NCBI RefSeq assembly: GCF_001612615.1
Contig: NZ_BDAU01000025.1
Span: 1 to 64,000, forward strand
Origin: Nocardia amikacinitolerans NBRC 108937
Lineage (GTDB): Bacteria > Actinomycetota > Actinomycetes > Mycobacteriales > Mycobacteriaceae
Direction of reading: 5' to 3'
DNA length: 64,000 nucleotides
The position numbers and the translations under genes are program-made. Shown in pieces: positions 8,747 to 18,263 of this stretch; position 1 is the stretch's first letter; each line of letters opens with the position of its first letter. The notes under the pieces were generated by a model. It did no database searches. It had not been told where the DNA came from and worked only from the letters and a program-made list of their open reading frames with translations.

Positions 8747-10141
8747 TCAGATCGGATCCGCCGCCGGGGCGGTCGGCGGATAGAGGCGGTACACCATCAA
8801 TGCCGCCGCGAGCAGCCGGGATTCGGTGGGGTCGGAGGGGTCGAAGCCGGTGAGTTCGGCGACGCGACGCAGGCGGTAGCTGAAGCTGTTGGGATGCAGG
8901 TGCACTTCGGCCGCCGCCGCCTTGCGATCGGCGCCGTGCCGCATGTGCGCGTCCAGCGCCTCCAGCAGATGCGGGTACGGTTCGAGCGGAACGATGCGCT
9001 GCGCCAATCGTTCTCGGGACCGTCCCGGACGGGTCAGCTGGTACTCCAGCATCAGGTCGTCCAGGACGTAGGTGCCCGTCGGGCGACCGAGCGCTCTGGC
9101 GAGCTCGCCGAGCTCGGTGGCTTCGCTCGCGGCCGACACCAGTTCGCCGCGCGGTACCGATCCGGCGTCGATGACGACGACCGAACTGCCCAGCCGAGCC
9201 GCGAGGACCGCGCCCAGATCCTCGTACGGCGGGTCGATCGACGGGTCGGCGGCCGTCGGCAGCAGCGCGATACCGGTCGTGCCGTCGAAGGTGTTCAGCG
9301 CCGTGGTCGCGGCGAGCGTGTCGAGCGTCTGCTGCACCACCCGAATCCGACGGCGGGCCACCACCGTGTCGACCCGCGGATCCGCCTGGTTGAACGGGAC
9401 GACCTGGATGGCGAGCACGTCGTAGCGATCCGCCAGTGCGATGTCGGCGCGTGCGGCCAGTTCGGCGGTCTCGACGCCGCGAAGCATGGCGGCGCACAGC
9501 AGCCTGCGGGCCTCCCGTTCGCTGCCGTAGATCGACTGCTCCACATCGCCGTGCGTCTCGGCCATGGAGATGGTCATGTTGGCGAGCAGCTCCAGCAGCA
9601 GATCGGAGAAGGCGAGCAGGTCCCGCAGGTCGTCCGGTTCGGCGAGCGTCCCCGCCTCGGCCCACAGATGCCGCACCGATCCGAACAGCGCTTGGATCAA
9701 CGCGCGCAACGGAATTCGGTCCTCGGCATGCCGCTGCACCACCGGAGCGACCCACTCGGCGACTTCCTCGGGAGTGCAGGACCGCTTCTCTTCGAGCGCC
9801 GTGAGGAAGGCCCCGGCCCCAGCGACGATCGCCGGAACGACCTCGTCGTTGAAATGCCCGGCGGGTAACGCCTCAGCGCCGGGGATCGCCGCGATCCCGG
9901 CATCGAGCAACTCGGTGAACAGATCGGTGAGGCGGGGAAGGAGCCGGGTGATGATCGGGGCATCGATCGAGAGCGGTGACTGCACTGCGGGCATTGCGGC
10001 ATTTTGACCGCGACCCGATGTTGCTGCAAGTTCCCCGACGGCGGAGATCGGCTCACGCACCGAAGCGCGGCGCGGTGCGGCGCGAATCGGCTCCCCTCGC
10101 CCGTCGGTGAGCTGGAGCGATGCGTTGCGAATCTGGGGCAC
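8747..10141 (-). CDS. PucR-family transcriptional regulator
   Basis: A 464-residue regulator with the C-terminal PucR/CdaR helix-turn-helix: AHMRHGADRKAAAAEVHLH followed by PNSFSYRLRRVAELTG. The middle section is the GGDEF-like CdaR region, and the N-terminus is helical. It is divergent from the yrbE-mce operon, an arrangement seen with several actinobacterial mce loci, so it may control lipid import. The start is uncertain: GTG at 10141 gives 464 residues, ATG at 9994 gives 415; neither has a strong ribosome site. Confidence 0.85.
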   Translation of the reverse strand: MPQIRNASLQLTDGRGEPIRAAPRRASVREPISAVGELAATSGRGQNAAMPAVQSPLSIDAPIITRLLPRLTDLFTELLDAGIAAIPGAEALPAGHFNDEVVPAIVAGAGAFLTALEEKRSCTPEEVAEWVAPVVQRHAEDRIPLRALIQALFGSVRHLWAEAGTLAEPDDLRDLLAFSDLLLELLANMTISMAETHGDVEQSIYGSEREARRLLCAAMLRGVETAELAARADIALADRYDVLAIQVVPFNQADPRVDTVVARRRIRVVQQTLDTLAATTALNTFDGTTGIALLPTAADPSIDPPYEDLGAVLAARLGSSVVVIDAGSVPRGELVSAASEATELGELARALGRPTGTYVLDDLMLEYQLTRPGRSRERLAQRIVPLEPYPHLLEALDAHMRHGADRKAAAAEVHLHPNSFSYRLRRVAELTGFDPSDPTESRLLAAALMVYRLYPPTAPAADPI

Positions 10142-10283
10142 TTAGTCTCTCGAAACGAATCGGCATGGTCGATCTTCTCGCCGATGTGCAGTGACAAGCA
10201 CCGCGACAGCCCCCTAGATTCGGACACCGGCCGGGCTATGGCTCGAGTCACAATCCGAGCAGGGCGGAAAGGAAGCGGCGAAC
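10142..10283. promoter_or_regulatory. Divergent control region between the PucR regulator and the mce operon
   Basis: The 142 bases between the two divergent starts must hold the mce promoter and probably the regulator's own promoter. An AAAGGAAG ribosome site precedes the first mce-operon gene. I could not pick out a convincing operator by eye. Confidence 0.5.
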
Positions 10284-11153
10284 TTGGTGGGGACCTTCCG
10301 CGATATTTCGCGAGCGGCCGCGGCCGACGGGGGTGGTCCGGCGATGTTGCGCACAGTTCGCGAGAATTTCTCGGACACGGTGGTGTCGTCGTTGCGGACT
10401 TTCGGTCGTGCGGTGGGTATCGCGCAGGAGTCGGTGGTCGGGGCGGTCGGTGATGTCGCGCGTCGGGAGTTTCAGTGGCGTGAGGCGGTGTTGCAGGCGT
10501 GGCGGTTGATCACGGTGACGACGGTGCCCGCGATCTTGATGGCGATTCCGTTCGGGGTGATCGTGTCGATTCAGGTGGGCAACCTGATCCACACGTTGGG
10601 TGCGGATTCGTTGTTGGGTGCGACCGGTGGGCTCGGGGTGATCAAGCAGGGTGCGCCGATGGCGACCGGGTTCCTGTTGGGTGGGGCGGGGGCGGCGGCG
10701 ATCGCGGCGGATTTGGGGGCGCGCACGATTCGGGAGGAGATCGATGCGTTGCACACGATGGGGATCTCGCCGATTCATCGGTTGGTGATTCCGCGGATGG
10801 TGGCGATGTTGATGGTGGCGCCGTTGTTGAACGTGTTGATCATTTTCGTGGGGGTGTTGGCCGGGTATGCGGTGGCGATCGGTGGTCAGGGGGTGACGCC
10901 TGGGTCGTATTGGGCGACGTTCGGGTCGTTCACGACGACGGCGGATGTGTGGGTGTCGTTGGTGAAGGCGTTGATCTTCGGGTTTTTGGTGGTGGTCATC
11001 GCGTGTCAGCGGGGGTTGGAGGCCAAGGGTGGTCCGCGGGGTGTGGCTGATGCGGTGAACGCGGCGGTGGTGTTGTCGGTGGTGTCGATCGTGTGTGTGA
11101 ATCTGTTGTTGACGCAGGTGACCGCGATGTTCCTCCCGACGAGGCTGGCCTGA
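10284..11153 (+). CDS. yrbEA: MlaE-family permease YrbEA of the mce operon
   Basis: The first of two integral membrane permeases of the Mce lipid importer. The 289-residue protein has five to six hydrophobic segments and the MlaE motif region with EEIDALHTMGISP. The start is TTG (10284) or GTG (10287) behind AAAGGAAG. Its stop overlaps the ATG of yrbEB by one base. Codon use is odd: from about 10380 to 11130 nearly all Leu codons are TTG and third positions favour G/T, whereas the flanking genes use CTG/CTC and C-ending codons. This suggests gene conversion with a paralogue or import of this segment. Confidence 0.93.
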   Translation: MVGTFRDISRAAAADGGGPAMLRTVRENFSDTVVSSLRTFGRAVGIAQESVVGAVGDVARREFQWREAVLQAWRLITVTTVPAILMAIPFGVIVSIQVGNLIHTLGADSLLGATGGLGVIKQGAPMATGFLLGGAGAAAIAADLGARTIREEIDALHTMGISPIHRLVIPRMVAMLMVAPLLNVLIIFVGVLAGYAVAIGGQGVTPGSYWATFGSFTTTADVWVSLVKALIFGFLVVVIACQRGLEAKGGPRGVADAVNAAVVLSVVSIVCVNLLLTQVTAMFLPTRLA

Positions 11154-12016
11154 TGACCGCGTCGTCCTACGTCCCCGCCGGCCTCGGCAGGCTGACCCGC
11201 CGACTGCGTGCCACGCGGCCGTTGCATCCGCTGGAGGCCCTCGGCTTCGCGGCCGGATTCGTTTGGCAGGCACTGAGTTCCATCCCGCTGACGGTCACGC
11301 ACTATCGCGCGGAGACCATGCGCGCCATCACCAATATGACCTGGGGCCGCGGCTCGGTGATCGTCGGCGGTGGGACGGTGCCGATGATGATCGTGCTCGG
11401 CGCCGCGATGGGCGCGTCGGTCGGCGTGGAATCCTTCGCCACCCTGGACATGCTCGGTATGGGGCCGGTCACGGGGCTGATCTCGGCCTTCGCCACGACC
11501 CGCGAACTGGCCCCGATCGCCGCAGCGATCGGCTTCGCCGCGCAGGCGGGCTGCCGGATGACCGCCGAGATCGGTTCGATGCGCATCTCCGAGGAGATCG
11601 ACGCGCTGGAGGCGCTCGGCCTTCGCTCGGTACCGTTCGTCGTGACGACGCGGGTGATCGCGGGCGCCATCGCGATCGTGCCGACCTTCCTGATCGCGCT
11701 GATCCTGTCCTATCTCGCCTGCCGCGGCCTCATCACGCTGGTGCACGGCCAGTCCGCGGGCGTCTACGACCACTACTTCTTTCAGTTCGTGTCCGGATTC
11801 GACGTGATCGCCGCGGTGCTCAAGGTCGCGATCTTCGGCACCGTGGTCATCCTGATCCATTGCTACTACGGGTTTTTCGCCACCGGCGGCCCGGAAGGCG
11901 TCGGTGTCGCGTCCGGCCGCGCGGTGCGCGCGAGCTTCGTGGCCATCATCGCCGTCGACATGGTCTTGTCCATCGTCTTGTGGGGCTTCAACGCCGCCAT
12001 CAGTTTCACGGGGTAG
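11153..12016 (+). CDS. yrbEB: MlaE-family permease YrbEB of the mce operon
   Basis: Second MlaE-type permease, 287 residues, expected to pair with YrbEA to form the membrane channel of the Mce importer, energised by an MceG-type ATPase encoded elsewhere. It shows the conserved EEIDALEALGLRS segment and five or six membrane helices. The ATG at 11153 overlaps the yrbEA stop, so the genes are translationally coupled. Codon use is normal for the window, unlike yrbEA. Confidence 0.94.
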   Translation: MTASSYVPAGLGRLTRRLRATRPLHPLEALGFAAGFVWQALSSIPLTVTHYRAETMRAITNMTWGRGSVIVGGGTVPMMIVLGAAMGASVGVESFATLDMLGMGPVTGLISAFATTRELAPIAAAIGFAAQAGCRMTAEIGSMRISEEIDALEALGLRSVPFVVTTRVIAGAIAIVPTFLIALILSYLACRGLITLVHGQSAGVYDHYFFQFVSGFDVIAAVLKVAIFGTVVILIHCYYGFFATGGPEGVGVASGRAVRASFVAIIAVDMVLSIVLWGFNAAISFTG

Positions 12017-12018
12017 GA

Positions 12019-13053
12019 ATGCCGAATTACGGAATGCCCGGTGTCGCGATCGACCGCAAGATGTCGATACGAACCGGGGCGGTCTTGCTGGCGGCGGTCG
12101 TGTGCGTAGGCGCGAGTTGGCGCGTCTACGACGGCGTCGGCGCGGAGGACGGCCTGCGAATCTCGTTGCACACCGAGCAGATCGGCGACGGGGTGGTCGC
12201 TGGCACGCAGGTCAAGGCCGACGGCGTGCTGGTCGGCGAGGTCGCCGAGATCGCGCCCGACGAGGCGGGCACCCAGCGGATCACGTTGCGACTGGACGAC
12301 TCTCGCCTGGACGGCCTCGACGACAGCTTGCGCGTCGACTACGCCACCGGAAACGTCTTCGGCATCAGCGAACTCGCGCTGCGCGCCGGACCGGGTGGTG
12401 CGCCGCTGCGGCCGGGCACGGTGATCGATTTGACCGGTTCGAACGCCGCGCACGCCTACGACGCGACGATGGGCAGCCTGCTGCGCAGCGTCTCCCGGGT
12501 GAGCAACGAGGTGCTCACCGCGCAGCTGACCTCGGTGCTTGCCCAGCTCGCCGGTGACATCCGGGCGTTCACGCCGCTGCTGCAGTCGATGGTGGTGCTG
12601 GCCCGCACGGTTGCCGACACGCAGACGTTGCCGCTGTCGTATCAGCTCGGCCAGTTCGGTTCGGCGCTGGGCGGCGCGGCCCCGTTCGTCGGCGCGACAC
12701 TGCAGGTGATCGATCAGGTCTATCGAATTCCGGTGCTGCGCACGGACCGCGAACGCTTCGACGCGACGATCGACACGGTTGTCGAGCAGCTCTTCCCCGC
12801 CTTCGAAGGAACGATGTATCGCGCGGGTGACGAGTTCGCCGAGTACGCGGCGATGTTGACGCCCGTTCTCGCGGCCGCCGCCGGGATGGTGTCGACGCCC
12901 GAGCAGTCCAGTGCCGAACTGCGCGAGCTGCTCGATCGGTTGCGCTCGGCCATGCCGGAGACGACGGAGGGCCCCGTCCTGAACGTCGACATCGACGTAC
13001 GCACGGTGCCGGTCCTCGCGCCGCTGCTCGGCGACGCGGGAGGTCAGCGATGA
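12019..13053 (+). CDS. mceA: MCE-family protein, MceA position
   Basis: A 344-residue MCE protein: an N-terminal membrane anchor (about 17-35), an MCE/MlaD beta domain (about 40-140, with GTQVKADGVLVGEV) and a long helical C-terminal part. Six such subunits are thought to form a hydrophobic tunnel carrying lipids across the envelope. It starts 2 bases after yrbEB and overlaps mceB by 4 bases (ATGA). It is shorter than typical MceA proteins of about 400 residues, so the letter rests on operon position. Confidence 0.9.
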   Translation: MPNYGMPGVAIDRKMSIRTGAVLLAAVVCVGASWRVYDGVGAEDGLRISLHTEQIGDGVVAGTQVKADGVLVGEVAEIAPDEAGTQRITLRLDDSRLDGLDDSLRVDYATGNVFGISELALRAGPGGAPLRPGTVIDLTGSNAAHAYDATMGSLLRSVSRVSNEVLTAQLTSVLAQLAGDIRAFTPLLQSMVVLARTVADTQTLPLSYQLGQFGSALGGAAPFVGATLQVIDQVYRIPVLRTDRERFDATIDTVVEQLFPAFEGTMYRAGDEFAEYAAMLTPVLAAAAGMVSTPEQSSAELRELLDRLRSAMPETTEGPVLNVDIDVRTVPVLAPLLGDAGGQR

Positions 13054-14057
13054 TCTCGGTCCGCGCGGCGGGTCTGCGGCTCGCGCTGTTCGCGGGCGCG
13101 ATGGCGGCGGTGCTGGCGCTGGTGATCACCGCGATCCAGCGGCCGGTCTCCGGCGACACCGGCAGCTACCGGGTGATCTTCACCGATGCCAACGGCCTGA
13201 AGACCGGTGACGACGTGCGCATGTTCGGCGTCCAGGTGGGCAAGGTCGAAACCATTGCGCTGCAGGGCAATCAGGCCGAGGTCGGCATCACCGTGCGCCG
13301 CGCTTCGCCGGTGTACGACAACTCGAGGTTCGCGATCCGCTACCAGAATCTGACCGGCCAGCGGTACGTGGATCTGCAGCAGCAGAACACGCCGAGCGGC
13401 CGGACCGCGCCTGGCTCGACGATCGGCACCGACCGCACGGTGCCCTCGTTCGACGTGACCAGCCTGTTCAACGGTCTGAAGCCGGTGCTGGCCACCCTCT
13501 CGCCCGAGGCGGTGAACCAGTTCAGCGAGAGCATGCTCGCGGTGATCGAAGGCAACGGCAACGGCATCGGTCCCGCGCTCGACGCCATCGGAACGCTGAG
13601 CCGCTACGCGAGCGACCGGCAGCAGGTGATCTCGACGCTCATCCGGAACCTGTCGCAGATTTCCGACCAAATCGGCGGGCGCTCACCGCATTTGGTCACG
13701 CTGCTCAGCAAGCTTGCCGACGTCTTCACCTCGCTGCAGATCAAGATCACCGGACTGATCGATTTCGCACTGACCGCGCCGCCGGTCCTCGATCCGGTCG
13801 ACTCGCTGCTCGCCACGCTCGGGCTCACCGAGGACGCCAACCCCGATCTGGACACCATCGTGCACACCCTCTTCCCGGACCCGAAGGTCTTCGTCGACCT
13901 GCTCGGCAGACTTCCCGCCCTGCTGGCCGGTCTGCGCGAGGCGCTTCCGGCGACGGCCTCGAACACCGCGCTGACATGCAGCCGCGGCGAGGCCGACATT
14001 CCCGGTGCGCTCGATGTGCTGATCGCGGGCCAGAAGGTGGCGATATGCAAGGGATGA
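13050..14057 (+). CDS. mceB: MCE-family protein, MceB position
   Basis: A 335-residue MCE protein with an N-terminal membrane helix (about 7-28), an MCE domain (NGLKTGDDVRMFGVQVGKVE; IRYQNLTGQRYVDL) and a helical tail. A GGGAGG ribosome site precedes the ATG, which overlaps the mceA stop by 4 bases. The C-terminus has two cysteines (TCSRGEADI, VAICKG) typical of MceB-type proteins. Part of the tunnel-forming hexamer set. Confidence 0.92.
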   Translation: MISVRAAGLRLALFAGAMAAVLALVITAIQRPVSGDTGSYRVIFTDANGLKTGDDVRMFGVQVGKVETIALQGNQAEVGITVRRASPVYDNSRFAIRYQNLTGQRYVDLQQQNTPSGRTAPGSTIGTDRTVPSFDVTSLFNGLKPVLATLSPEAVNQFSESMLAVIEGNGNGIGPALDAIGTLSRYASDRQQVISTLIRNLSQISDQIGGRSPHLVTLLSKLADVFTSLQIKITGLIDFALTAPPVLDPVDSLLATLGLTEDANPDLDTIVHTLFPDPKVFVDLLGRLPALLAGLREALPATASNTALTCSRGEADIPGALDVLIAGQKVAICKG

Positions 14058-15088
14058 CGCGAGGTCGGCGCTGGTTCGACCGGAACCGGCCGCGCCGCGA
14101 CGAGGCCGCCACCCGCAGGCGCGACCTGCGCCTCGGCGTGCTCGGCGTGCTGCTCGTCGCGCTGGCCATGGCGGCGGTCGCGGTGCTGTACGCGGTGCCG
14201 TTCGGCAAGCGCACCTACACGGCCGAGCTCACCGAGGCCCAGTCGGTGCGTCCCGGCGACGACGTGCGACTGGCGGGTATCTCCGTCGGCAGCGTCGAAT
14301 CACTAGAGCTGCGACAGGATCGGGTGCTGATGACGTTCACCGTCGACTCCTCGGTCTTCGTTGGCAAGGAGACCTCGCTCGACATTCGCATGCTGACGAT
14401 CGTCGGCGGCCACTACGTGGCGCTGTTTCCCGCCGGAAACGTCCCGCTCGGCTCACGGACCATCCCCTCGGATCGAGTTCGGCTCCCCTACAGCCTGATT
14501 CAGGCATTCCAGGACGCCGTCGAACCGATCCGCCGTATCGACGGCGGCGGCCTGCGCGACAACTTGGCCGCGATGGCGGACTCGCTCGAGGCGAGCCCGG
14601 ACAGCCTGCGCCGCACGCTCGACGGCGTCGAACATTTCGTCGATGTCCTCGACCAGCAGCGGGCCGATGTCTCGAAAGCCATTGGTATCGCGGACGAATA
14701 CCTCACCGCCGTCGGCGCCGCGAAGGGCGAGCTGGGACGGCTGGTGGAGAAGATCAACCTGCTGGAGACACTGCTTGCCGACAAACGCACCGAGGTACGC
14801 ACGGCCGTGGAGGCGCTGGACCGGGTGATCAGCAGGCTCGGCGCGCTGCAGTCCGCCTGGGGCGGCACGCTCCGGCCGATGGCCGAACAGCTCGCCGCGG
14901 CGGTGCCGGAACTGGAGCGGCTCGGCGAACGTCTGCAACCGGTCATCGACGATGTGCACGCGCTCGGCCGACGTCTCGGGCAGCTCATGCCGCGCGAGGG
15001 CGAGGTCGTGATCGATCATTCGAACACCACCGTCCAAGCGCCGCCTGCCGAACCGATCTGCGTGCCGGTCGCGGGGAGGGTCTGCTGA
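14045..15088 (+). CDS. mceC: MCE-family protein, MceC position
   Basis: A 347-residue MCE protein with a very basic N-terminus (WFDRNRPRRDEAATRRRDLR) followed by a membrane helix (about 28-48) and the MCE domain (SVRPGDDVRLAGISVGSVE). Its helical tail contains coiled-coil-like heptads. I chose ATG 14045 because AAGGTGG lies at the right distance; the ATG at 14054 has its AGGG too close. It overlaps the end of mceB by 13 bases. Confidence 0.9.
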   Translation: MQGMTRGRRWFDRNRPRRDEAATRRRDLRLGVLGVLLVALAMAAVAVLYAVPFGKRTYTAELTEAQSVRPGDDVRLAGISVGSVESLELRQDRVLMTFTVDSSVFVGKETSLDIRMLTIVGGHYVALFPAGNVPLGSRTIPSDRVRLPYSLIQAFQDAVEPIRRIDGGGLRDNLAAMADSLEASPDSLRRTLDGVEHFVDVLDQQRADVSKAIGIADEYLTAVGAAKGELGRLVEKINLLETLLADKRTEVRTAVEALDRVISRLGALQSAWGGTLRPMAEQLAAAVPELERLGERLQPVIDDVHALGRRLGQLMPREGEVVIDHSNTTVQAPPAEPICVPVAGRVC

Positions 15089-16176
15089 TGCTGATGAAAG
15101 TCCTTGCCTCGCGCGGATTCATGTCGGTCGCCGGAGCTTTGGCGATCGTGGCGGTAGCGGCGGCCGCGTACGTGGTGGCCGCGGATCCCTTCAAGAGGAC
15201 CGAAACCTACTGCGCCCTGATGCCCGACACGATCGGCCTGTACGTCGGCAATCACGTCACCATGCGCGGTCTGCCGGTCGGCGAGGTGACCGCGATCGAG
15301 CCGTCGCCGACCTCGGTGCGGGTGGAGTTCACCGTCGACGCCGACCATCCCCTGCTCGCAGGAGCAGCGGCCACAACGGTTTCCGACACGATCGTCGCCG
15401 ATCGCGAGCTCGCGCTGGTGAATACCGGGAAGACGTCGGAGCGTTGGGATTCCGCGCAGTGCCTGACCAAAACGCTGACTCCCAAGAGCATGACGGAAAC
15501 CCTGGGCGCGCTGGCCGAATTGTCCAGCGAGGCACTGGGTCCCGCAGGCGGTGAGCAGAACGAGTTGGCCCGCGGCATCGGCGCGTTGAACGCGGCGACG
15601 GCGGGCACCGGCCCGCAGCTCAACGAGATCGTCCGCAAGCTGGGCGGCGCGCTGAACTCCCCCGATGCCGCCATCGGCCACCTGGCGGGACTCATCGACG
15701 CGCTGTCCTCGCTGTCGGGCAGTGTGGCGGCCCGCTGGGGCGACATCAAGTCGATGCTGCTGCGCCTCTCCGACGTGCTCGGCCAGGTGAACAACGAGCT
15801 GTTCGGCCGAACCGTCGAGATCATCGACAGCTTCCAGCGGTTGCTGCCGATGCTCAACGAGATCACGAGCATGTTCGGCGATCCGATCTTCCGGGTGTTG
15901 GACGCCACCGTGCCGTTGGTGCGGTTGCTGCGCGACAACGTGGACAGCCTGCGCGACATCGTCACCAAGGTCCCCGCGCTCACCGCGGCGATCGGCACCG
16001 TGACGGCGAACGGCCTCGCCTACCTGCCACCGAAAGTGGCTCTACCCGAACAGGATGCGGAACAGGTGTGTGCCGCGATCAACGCGATCTCGCCCGGGCG
16101 CTGCGGCGCGTCGGCCGATGGCAAACCGCAGGTCGACCTGGTGCACTGGGTCCTCGGCATGGCGGGAGCACGGTGA
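15088..16176 (+). CDS. mceD: MCE-family protein, MceD position
   Basis: A 362-residue MCE protein with an N-terminal membrane helix (about 12-31), an MCE domain (GLYVGNHVTMRGLPVGEVTAI) with two cysteines (YCALMP, AQCLTK), and a long helical region. The ATG overlaps the mceC stop by one base. The C-terminal EQVCAAINAISPGRCG adds a cysteine pair. Role as for the other MCE subunits. Confidence 0.92.
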   Translation: MLMKVLASRGFMSVAGALAIVAVAAAAYVVAADPFKRTETYCALMPDTIGLYVGNHVTMRGLPVGEVTAIEPSPTSVRVEFTVDADHPLLAGAAATTVSDTIVADRELALVNTGKTSERWDSAQCLTKTLTPKSMTETLGALAELSSEALGPAGGEQNELARGIGALNAATAGTGPQLNEIVRKLGGALNSPDAAIGHLAGLIDALSSLSGSVAARWGDIKSMLLRLSDVLGQVNNELFGRTVEIIDSFQRLLPMLNEITSMFGDPIFRVLDATVPLVRLLRDNVDSLRDIVTKVPALTAAIGTVTANGLAYLPPKVALPEQDAEQVCAAINAISPGRCGASADGKPQVDLVHWVLGMAGAR

Positions 16177-17231
16177 TGGCTCCGAGGCTTCGCCGCGGCC
16201 TGCTCGCCGCGCTGCTCGCTGCCACGCTGCTCGGCGGCTGCGCGTTCGATCCGGCGTCGGTCCCGGTGCCGGAGGCCTCGGTGTCGGGGCCGACGTATCC
16301 GATCCGCATCGAGTTCGCCAACGCGCTGAACCTGCCCGCGCGGGCCAAGGTCATGGCCAACGGCGCTCAGGTCGGCAACGTCACGGGGGTGACCGTGGTC
16401 GATCCCGCCGCTACAAACGGCGGCGGCGGTTACGTCGTCGTCGAGGCGGAGATCGAGAAGTCGGTGCGGATTCCGACCAGCACCCTCGCCCAGCTGCGGC
16501 AGAACACGGTGCTCGGCGACATCCACATCGCCCTCGCCACCCCGCCCGACGGCTTCGGCTCGATCCTGGCGGCGGGCGGAACCATCCCGCGCGCCCAGAC
16601 GGTCCCGGCCACGCAGATCGAGGACACCATGGCGGGCGTCGCGACCTTCGTGCAAGGCGGGGCGGTCGGTCAGTTCCAGGAGATCGTCGACCGGCTGAAC
16701 ACGGTGCTGCCCGCCGATCCCGCCGAGACGGCGCGGATCTCGGAAGCGGTGGGCGCCAACGCGATCGATCTGGCCGAGCACCTGCGTGAGGTCGACATCT
16801 TCCTCGACGCGCTCACCGCCGACTCCGCGGTGGTGAAGGAGATGGGTCCGCAAGTCGCCGAACTGCTGACCGAGCCCGCCGTGGAACAGGTTTCGGCGTC
16901 GGTCGCGTCCATCGTCGATGTCGTCGGGGTGCTCGGTGCGCTGGGCAGCGTCTCGCATTCGATGGTGTGGCTGGCCCCGCTGGCGCAGTCGGGTGATGCG
17001 GCGGCCCGCGCGTTCGTCCCGCTGGCGTTCACGTCGCGACCGCTCGATCTCAGCGCGCCGTCGAATCTGAATGCCCTCGTGGCGTTGATTCGCGATCGGA
17101 TCATCCCGTTCGTCGAGCGCGGCCCGAAGGTGAACATCGTTGGCGTGACCGTGGATTCCGGCGAGGCCTCGTCCGACGACCAGGTCGAGCAGGTCGTCCG
17201 GGCGCTGCGCATGATCGGAGCGGTGCGATGA
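16176..17231 (+). CDS. mceE: MCE-family lipoprotein, MceE position
   Basis: The lipoprotein member of the set (LprK-like). The 351-residue precursor has a basic N-terminus, a hydrophobic stretch and the lipobox LLGGC, with lipidated Cys23. The MCE domain follows (ARAKVMANGAQVGNVTGVTV). The ATG at 16176 overlaps the mceD stop; the frame is open further upstream, but only this start gives a signal peptide. It overlaps mceF by 4 bases. Confidence 0.93.
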   Translation: MAPRLRRGLLAALLAATLLGGCAFDPASVPVPEASVSGPTYPIRIEFANALNLPARAKVMANGAQVGNVTGVTVVDPAATNGGGGYVVVEAEIEKSVRIPTSTLAQLRQNTVLGDIHIALATPPDGFGSILAAGGTIPRAQTVPATQIEDTMAGVATFVQGGAVGQFQEIVDRLNTVLPADPAETARISEAVGANAIDLAEHLREVDIFLDALTADSAVVKEMGPQVAELLTEPAVEQVSASVASIVDVVGVLGALGSVSHSMVWLAPLAQSGDAAARAFVPLAFTSRPLDLSAPSNLNALVALIRDRIIPFVERGPKVNIVGVTVDSGEASSDDQVEQVVRALRMIGAVR

Positions 17232-18187
17232 GGGTCGGTTCGCTGTTTTCCCTGGGCGGGATCGCCGTCATCACGGTGCTCGGCATCGGGTATCTCACCT
17301 TCGGCGTGGTACGGGTGGAGCCGCTGCGCGAAAGCCTTCGGGCCACCCTCGTGGTGGGCAATTCCGGTGGGCTGGAGGTGGGTTCGCCGATCCTGCTGCG
17401 CGGGGTCGAGGTCGGCGAGGTCACCGCGCTGCGGCGCGGGCGCGGGCGGGTGGAGGCCGACTTCGATATCGATCGGCGCTACCGGTTGCCCGTGGACAGC
17501 ACCGTCGTCATCGAGGGACTGTCGGCGCTCGGCGAACCGTACGTGGAATTCACGCCGAACACCGACGACGGCCCGTACCTCGCCGAAGGCCAAGTGCTGG
17601 AGGGCCTTCGGGTGCGCACGCCACTCTCGACACCGGAGGTCGCGCGCCTGGTCACCCAGGTGATGAACCAGCTCGACCCGAACGCGATCGGCGAGTTCAT
17701 CGACACCCTCGGCATCGCCATGGAGGGCACCGAATCGGTGACGCCCGGCCTCACCAGATCCACCGACCTGCTGGCCGCGGCCATCATGAGCCGGTCACCG
17801 CAGATCGGGACCATCATGACCGATCTGCAATCCATCGCGCCGGACATGGACTGGACGGGGCCGTCTTTCGCCACGGCCGCACCGAGTTTCATCGAGTTCG
17901 GTCAACGGGTCGATCAGATCGCCGAGGCGGTGGGCCGCTTGGCGCGGACCGGCGACACACCCGCCATGTACCTGGAGGGAAACGGGTTGGTGCCCTTCCA
18001 GATTCGGCTCACCGAGTGGATCGCCACGGTGGGACCCGAAGTGAAGTCCCTCGCGCCGATGCTCCAGCCGCTCGCCGACGCGGCGGCACACAGCGCGCCG
18101 CAGGTCGACCTGAGCGCGCTGATCACCCAGGCATTGGCCGCCACCGAACCCGAAGGGGCCGTGCGCATTCGGGTCGGTGTGAAGTAG
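17228..18187 (+). CDS. mceF: MCE-family protein, MceF position
   Basis: The last MCE subunit, 319 residues, with an N-terminal membrane helix (about 5-25), an MCE domain (GGLEVGSPILLRGVEVGEV) and a shorter helical tail than the other members. The ATG overlaps the mceE stop by 4 bases. No Mas-type genes follow; the next gene is on the other strand, so the operon ends here at eight genes. Confidence 0.92.
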   Translation: MRVGSLFSLGGIAVITVLGIGYLTFGVVRVEPLRESLRATLVVGNSGGLEVGSPILLRGVEVGEVTALRRGRGRVEADFDIDRRYRLPVDSTVVIEGLSALGEPYVEFTPNTDDGPYLAEGQVLEGLRVRTPLSTPEVARLVTQVMNQLDPNAIGEFIDTLGIAMEGTESVTPGLTRSTDLLAAAIMSRSPQIGTIMTDLQSIAPDMDWTGPSFATAAPSFIEFGQRVDQIAEAVGRLARTGDTPAMYLEGNGLVPFQIRLTEWIATVGPEVKSLAPMLQPLADAAAHSAPQVDLSALITQALAATEPEGAVRIRVGVK

Positions 18188-18263
18188 CGCGGCCCCCGGG
18201 TCGTCAGTAGTCGCTCGTGAGGTCGGCGTAGCAGCCGCAGGCCGTGGGTGGACCTCGCTGTGC

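Noticed and set aside
10248-11273. A 341-codon Arg/His-rich minus-strand frame
   Set aside because: It is antisense to yrbEA and arises from that gene's unusual G/T-rich codon use; low-complexity sequence without motifs.
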